Position numbers and translations under genes: made by a program
Assembly: GCA_947000775.1 (NCBI GenBank)
Contig: CAMQGK010000052.1
Location: 33,572,501-33,636,500 of the forward strand
Length of the DNA: 64,000 bases
Reading direction: 5' to 3'
From: Pterois miles
Lineage: Eukaryota; Chordata; Actinopteri; Perciformes; Scorpaenidae
Notes under the pieces: generated by a model
The model's input: the letters and a program-made list of their open reading frames with translations, nothing else
Told to the model about the DNA's origin: nothing
Databases searched by the model: none
In this document: positions 58,269 through 64,000 of the stretch, piece after piece
How the letters are laid out: every line of letters starts with the position of its first letter
Numbering within the stretch: the stretch's first letter is position 1

Positions 58269-60255
58269 TGGCCATAGCAAACAGAGGGTAGGCAGTGGAA
58301 ATGGCTGGGTAATGAGGATTGCTGTCCTTTTCAATTCAGCCGATGCTGTTGTTGATGTTGGAGAAAACTACCCCATTATCCCTAAGAAATGCATCCATAT
58401 TGGATGTAAAAATGTATAAATGTCACAGTTCTCATCTGTTGAGAGGCCGACCAATCACACTTCTTGCGGACTCCTCATGGTAGATCTTAGCTCCGATGCT
58501 TTTTGAAAAGGCGCATGCCATCTCCACCATAACTTACAGCATAGGAAGAGCTCGTATAAATACGAAAATTGCTCATCACCACAAGGTAGGATGCACAGCC
58601 TTGCAGAAGCAGCAGGTATGTCACCAAGGAACGGCATTGACTGTTTCTAAACAACAACAGTTGCAGCTCTTCTCACTGGTTGCACTTAGAAAGGTCGGCG
58701 GCAGCCAAGCTTAGAGTTGAAATAGCTTGAACTTCGAGTGCAGCGCATGGTGGCAATTTCAAGCGGTACGCTTGCTCTTCCAATAGGAGAACAACAGCAC
58801 AACCAGCGCAGAGTGATTTACTGCTGATCATGTGTGCTGGGCTTTAGGGTAAATTAAGATTGCCTGTTACAATCACAAATACCAGACAACTCTCTTCACT
58901 TTCACGTTCATCTTTGAACTCTGTGTGTGGTTGAAGATTGATGTGCATTTTGCTTAAAAGGTTCAGCATTGATCGTATGCTTGCTGAAGTAACCTTCACT
59001 GTCTGTTCCAGCAAATCCATTCACACTCCAGAAGTACTGTCCTCAACCAGGATAATTAACTTCCTGTTGCTCCATTGAAGCTTCTCAGCGGACGTGTAGA
59101 GGCCTGTTGTTGGACCAGACAGATCGAAGCCTGAAATATGGACCACCTGTGTCCCTTACTCAATATAATATAACCAGAGTCAATCACACATTCTAATGGC
59201 TAAGACTCAGTCGAGGATCCTGGAAGCAAACTGCAGTAGTGTGTCTCTGTTAGCTGCACCTAAACTTGAAGAGATAAGTCAAACACATTGTAGTACCTTT
59301 GTTGTGGTTTAACATACTACACGCTGGTGTGATTTTCAAAGGGAACAAAACAGATTTATTATCAGAGTAAATTCAAATGAAACACTTTCTTTATAGGTTT
59401 TGTATCCATGTGTGAGCCTCTACATGCTCCACTAGTAACAGCATTTTGAATATTCTCAACATCACGATGAGTGTGAGCAGAAGTGGACCGCACTCCACTG
59501 CAAGCCAGCGCTATTCTTCTCCACTCCAGAGGAGGACTCATGGAGAGAGAATGGAGATGGGAACGAGGATGTGGTGGCTGGATTTTAAGTGTCTTCTTGA
59601 TTGTTAGGCAGCTGAGAGAAAGCTTCATTTTCCCTTTTGCACCATGTCGTTGTTGTCATGGCTTTACTAGGGCTTTAATCATAACTCTAAGATACTGTTT
59701 TGTAGTATTTTCAATAGTATGACATTGACTGTCATGATGATACAGTAGGAGTGAGATGAGAGGGCTCTCCAGTCTTTCCACTGTCAATTTATAGGTGGAA
59801 AATAACATTAACTGTATCATCCATTTCAAGAAGGTGAGGCATGTATGCAATGTGCGTGTCTGGTCATGTGCACAAAGAAATAACATTCACTTTAATGCAA
59901 TGGTTCCATAAAATTGCTAATTTCCATCAAGACACTTACCACATTGCATCATTGACCTTCATAGTGTGTGAGCAGGGCATAAATCCAGCCAAAGATGTCT
60001 TAAAACAGCCTGAGGACGCTTCTGAGGAATTCTGTTTGCAATTTTCCCCTTAATTTTAATTCTGACCAGCAAGATCCACAATTATTGTTTCATCCCATCC
60101 CATCCTTGTGACTTGTCCTAAGATTGGATTGTCTATAATGTCAGCCTATTCTCATTTCAGGACGTCAAATATCAATGCTTTGTCACAGCTGTCGGTGATC
60201 AATACCGCTGGACAAGGCTCAATATTAAGCATTATTAAGCATGTGTCATGTGACA
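58269..60255. other. no gene recognised
   Basis: Mostly unique. 58440-58850 has the feel of a decayed repeat (accaatcacacttcttgcgg, cttccaataggagaacaaca), but no second copy is present to prove it. No exon is seen. Confidence 0.4.
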
Positions 60256-60597
60256 AGATGGGATGAGAAGAGCAGTGCAGTGGTTAGCACTGCCGTGAGA
60301 GGGTCACAGGTTCAAATCTGTGTGGAGTTTATATGTTCTCCCTGTGTTAGCGTGGGTTTCCTCCGGGTGCTCCGGCTTCCTCCCATAGTACAAAGACATG
60401 CAGGTTAACTGATGACTCTAAATTACTTACAGGTGAGAATGTGAGTGTGAATGGTTGTCTGTCTCTATGTGTCCTGCGATAGACTGGCGACCTGTCCAGG
60501 GTGAACCCCGCCTTTGCTCAACGTCAGCTGGGATCATCTCCAGTCCCCTGTGACCCCGAACAGGCGGTTGATAGAGGGATAGATGGGATGAGAAGAG
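60256..60597 (+). mobile_element. tRNA-headed SINE-like retroposon with perfect 17-bp target duplications
   Basis: The element (about 60273-60580) starts 'cagtgcagtggttagcactg' with the B-box-like 'cacaggttcaaatctgtgtg'. 'tttcctccgggtgctccggc', 'gactggcgacctgtccaggg' and 'gtgaaccccgcctttgctca' follow, the order of a very common teleost repeat. AGATGGGATGAGAAGAG occurs exactly at 60256-60272 and again at 60581-60597, as expected for target-primed insertion. It belongs to a different family from the other SINEs and carries no L2-like tail. Confidence 0.88.
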
Positions 60598-61794
60598 ATA
60601 TGTTGATGTATATGATGATATGTTCATGGACTATAAAAACATGGTGTAGCATCTGTGATATCATACGCCAATTTCTTAAGAGACATTTTAGGATAAATTA
60701 GGATAAGATGGTTGCCATAGTGTTGAGATAGCTTAGATGTTTGATGGCATCTGGGACAGGATTGGAGGGCTAGGAGTAAACCAGCCTGGCTAGTTACTTT
60801 GTTCACTAGCTTTCTATGCATTATTTTCCAGTTTGCCACCAATAGTGTCAGCCTTCTGATAATGCTGCCACCTCTTTTTCCCCCTCTACAGGGCTAATTT
60901 CTCATGAGAACGGGATACTCTACCTCAATTTGTCAATGTCTGACACAAAATAACCTTGTCAAGAGAATTGAAGCCAAATTGCCAATTTTAGGCCTGAAAG
61001 TGCCTCTTCATTAGGGAGATGTTTCCAGGGACTGATTTTATATTTCATATATTTGTTTTCACCCATTCACAGCAATGGTTGGATGTACAACAACCTCAGA
61101 GACAAATCAATAGAAAGTCAATAGAAACTTTGAATTGCTTAATTATGGCAAAACAACCATTGCATTCTCCTTAAGTTGACTTTTGTTCCATACTTTTTTC
61201 ACACCACCAGCAGAGATAGTTTTTCTCTCTACTTTTAAAAAGAGAGCTGAAACAGTCACTTGGCTCACTGTATTTGTGCTGTACAATGCTGATGCGTCGG
61301 TATAAAGGTCACCTGGCCTTCAAGAGAGCAAGGCAGGTGAGCGACAGAGAAATGAAGTCTGTATCTTCAGCTCATTGTGGTTAAGTCACATGTCTGTAGA
61401 ATAAGTTCCTCCTCCATCTGGGTGATGACCTTCAACAAGATGATAGCTAATGTTTGTGGATTCACTCTGAGGCTAAATCATCACCTGGAGACGTGAGCAG
61501 ATAGTAACTGATGGTTGTTTATTCATTTGTCAGCTCACTGTAATTTGAAATGATTTGTTTTTCCTATTCTTTAATAACATTATTGTACAGGAATCACTCG
61601 TTCAACCACAGATGTTTTGGCATGCTGTGTGTGTCTGAGACAGCAACAGCAAACTCAAGTGATCTGCATGGACGAATATGTCACTTCTATTAGTGTAACA
61701 GTGGCGCATGAGGGTGTGTGCCAACAGCCTGGCATTTAAATATGTTTGCCCTGTTTCTGTTTAATGTCCCGAAACCATCCAACGTGTCAAAGGA
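60598..61794. other. no gene recognised
   Basis: Unique sequence; 60940-61020 and 61620-61790 are complex and may belong with the following candidate element. Confidence 0.35.
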
Positions 61795-62240
61795 ATTTTC
61801 TCCACTTGGAATTAGCCTCTCCTAATGAAATTTTAATTTGTTATTACGAGCACAGTTGGTGCCTGAAGCGCTGCCTGTGAGCCGGAGATTTAAAAGCCTT
61901 CAATGCACTCAACTTGCAAACAAATGGATTCCAGGCTGAAAGAAATTGGAAGTAGGCTCTCCATTAAAGTGACGTTACCCAGGCAGAAAATGAAATCTGA
62001 CCATTTGTCTCCAGCCAGTGACATCAGTTCAGTCCAGCATGGAGGACCTAATGGCTGATGGTGCATTTAGTATTGGGACAGAGTAATTCCACTTGACAAT
62101 AATCATGGGATCCTATCAAGTCAATGACTGCATTTACCGCAAATGCCTTTGCAAAGATTGGGCAATTTTCTGTCTAGCAGATCCTCCTGTAATGGGCCTG
62201 AAATTGATTTTCTAGAGACGAGGTGAGACTTGGTGACAGT
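61795..62240. other. unique stretch, possible conserved noncoding element cluster
   Basis: 'ggaattagcctctcctaatg' is followed by 'ttttaatttgttattacgag', giving five TAAT/ATTA-type cores within 40 bp (61808-61847). 'ctccattaaagtgacgttac', 'ggacctaatggctgatggtg' and 'agattgggcaattttctgtc' continue to 62200. No repeat hallmarks or coding frames. The strongest enhancer-like stretch by appearance in the window. Confidence 0.33.
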
Positions 62241-63219
62241 TGAAACTTTCCCAGGAGGAGAAGTTCACATTGTGAGAGAAACTTGTAAAACATTTTTATT
62301 TTGCAGTCAGACCGAATATGTTGCTTTGTCTGAATTTTTGTATCTACTGACCAAAGGAAAAGGCAAGGCCACTGTCTCACTGACAGTGTCTCCACGGCAT
62401 AATGTGTTGATGTGCAGTCTTGACTGCAAAATCTGCTTTAGAAACCCAGATAATAAACATTAATTCATAATTTCCTATGAACAATGAATCAATGGGTAGC
62501 TCATAGTGAGAAGACAGAAGAAAGAAAGAAGTAATATCAGCAGCTTTATGGAGCTTTCTGGTCTTTTAATCTAATTGATTAGAGCACTGAGACTAAATCA
62601 TACAGTAAATGTGCCATAAAACCAAAACAGTTTCCAGCAGGTATCTGTTTTAGCAAGCACACACTGATAAACCCACTGTATGTTTCTTCCCCAATGCCAA
62701 ACAACAGCCAGACAACATTTTAATAACTATCTGGTAGTGAAGCTTGAACATTTTTCAGTTACAGTTTTTACGTGTTTTGTTCTCAGGAGTTGATGGACAC
62801 TAAACTGAAGCCTAAAGGAGAATCAATGTTCGGTTAACATTCGTCAGGTGGTCGGAAACCAGCCCAGTCTCACCACATGGCATATGAAGGGCATAGCAAT
62901 TTGAAAGTCATTTTGCATGCAATAACAATGTCAAACAAAATCATTATACACCATGTAGTCTGTAATGAATGCAATGTAAACACATCTGTGTAAATATACT
63001 AAAGTAAGAGCAAGTGATGAAGAATAAAAAGCAAGACAGACCGCTTATGGTGGATGGGTCCAACTAACAAAGGACTTTCAAGCAGTAGAGGAGTGTTCAA
63101 GACCAGCGTTCACGTCCCAAAGTAATGAGTTTTTTTCAGTTTATTTTAGTGATGTTTGTAACATGTTTTCCATACCTATGTTCTGCTGTTTATACACATA
63201 TTTTAAGCCCACCATGTTT
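62241..63219. other. no gene recognised
   Basis: Unique AT-rich sequence; 62545-62600 (ttttaatctaattgattaga) has another homeodomain-type cluster. Confidence 0.35.
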
Positions 63220-63562
63220 TCCCGAAACCTAATTAAGTTTTTTTTTTTTTTTGCCCAAACCTAACTGCGTCTGTTAGTGTATTGCTTTTGCCTAACCGTA
63301 ACCATGACCGTTTTATGGTGACAACATGGTGTTAAATGACGCAAGCAACTTGGTCCAACAAACAGAAAGCTTTCATCCAGGGGGCTGCTGTTTGTGTCCC
63401 GTGTGTTACGATTCACTTTTATGTTACAATCAGCTGTTTGTTCATGTCCTGTGTTCACAACCTTCAGTTTCATTTTCTCTTTACAAATACAGTAATTTAA
63501 AGCCCAACCACATAGATTTTTCCTAACAAACCTAACAAAGTGGCTTTGATGCCTAAACCTAA
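63220..63562 (-). repeat. R5 repeat cores, two partial copies
   Basis: 'cccgaaacctaattaagttt' plus 'tgcccaaacctaactgcgtc' (63222-63275), and 'acaaacctaacaaagtggct' plus 'ttgatgcctaaacctaacgt' (63525-63562), are two reverse-oriented R5 cores about 300 bp apart. This is either a tandem pair or one longer element with internal repetition. Confidence 0.55.
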
Positions 63563-64000
63563 CGTGACACCAAGGGACGTGACAAAGTGGCAGTATGTGA
63601 TGAGTTGGGATGAAAACATGTCAATCACAAGGATGCCATCTTTCCCCATTAATGAAGGAGTCACATGTTTGTGTTATTGTTTGGCTCTGCTTGCATGTCA
63701 GCCTCTTCTTGATGTGTGCATGCAATTTATCCCTCTTTTGAGATCTCTGCCAGACTTCCAGGATCCTCGGTGATGGGGGACGATGACAGAATGTTTTCCT
63801 TCCCCAGAATGGGACACATTTAGATACTCTTTTGATGTTGAAAATTGCATTTTTGACATCCAGGCCCATCAAAATGATAAGCATTTGCTCCTGCAAAATC
63901 ACTTTGATACCTCACTGGCAGACATGCTGCTATAGCACGGCAGCTGGGCTCTAGCCAAGGTGGAGAATTGGACTGATACCATTGTGCTTCAGCGGTAAAA
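63563..64000. other. no gene recognised
   Basis: Unique sequence to the window edge. Overlapping frames on both strands (63540-63773, 63621-63902) carry no known domain. Confidence 0.4.

Overview
The window is vertebrate nuclear DNA, almost certainly from a percomorph-type teleost. It has one intron-split gene, sap30l, whose N-terminal exons are recognisable. The rest is a roughly 58 kb gene-free stretch filled with teleost-style interspersed repeats: tRNA-headed SINEs with an L2-like tail, L2/CR1-type LINE pieces, Tc1/pogo-type relics and many short nonautonomous elements. There are no operons, bacterial genes, CRISPR arrays or viral genes. The species cannot be named from the sequence alone.

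Layout. 1-5.8 kb: sap30l on the minus strand, with exons 1-3 at 4839-5024, 2705-2827 and 2199-2297. Its C-terminal exon lies beyond the left edge. A CpG-rich TATA-less promoter with CCAAT boxes sits at about 5.0-5.77 kb. 6-18 kb: a SINE, a Tc1-like relic, a (CT)n tract, and copies of two dispersed families called R1 and R2 here; at 14.1-15.0 kb two SINEs have landed inside one R1 copy. 18.8-22.6 kb: a three-layer nest. An older repeat (R3) was hit by a 5'-truncated L2/CR1-type LINE, which was hit in its reverse-transcriptase frame by a 522-bp pogo/Tigger-type MITE. 22.6-38.4 kb: mostly unique sequence with a G-rich tract, LINE ends, R4/R5 repeat copies and another SINE. 38-47 kb: a decayed reverse-transcriptase piece, a double hairpin, a 116-bp (AT)n tract, and second copies of R4, R2, R3 and R1. 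47-64 kb: another Tc1 relic, SINEs (one with perfect 17-bp target duplications), minisatellites, and unique stretches rich in homeodomain- and SOX-type core motifs that may be conserved regulatory elements.

How the parts relate. The only host gene is sap30l, a subunit of the Sin3/HDAC co-repressor complex. The SINE 3' tails resemble the L2-like tails in the window, so an L2-type LINE probably mobilised them. Family names R1-R6 are mine. Family limits were found by comparing copies within this window, so edges are approximate. I found no exon of any second gene, although short exons could escape reading by eye. I did not find a new biological system; the most informative structures are the nested insertions and the shared ends of the nonautonomous families.
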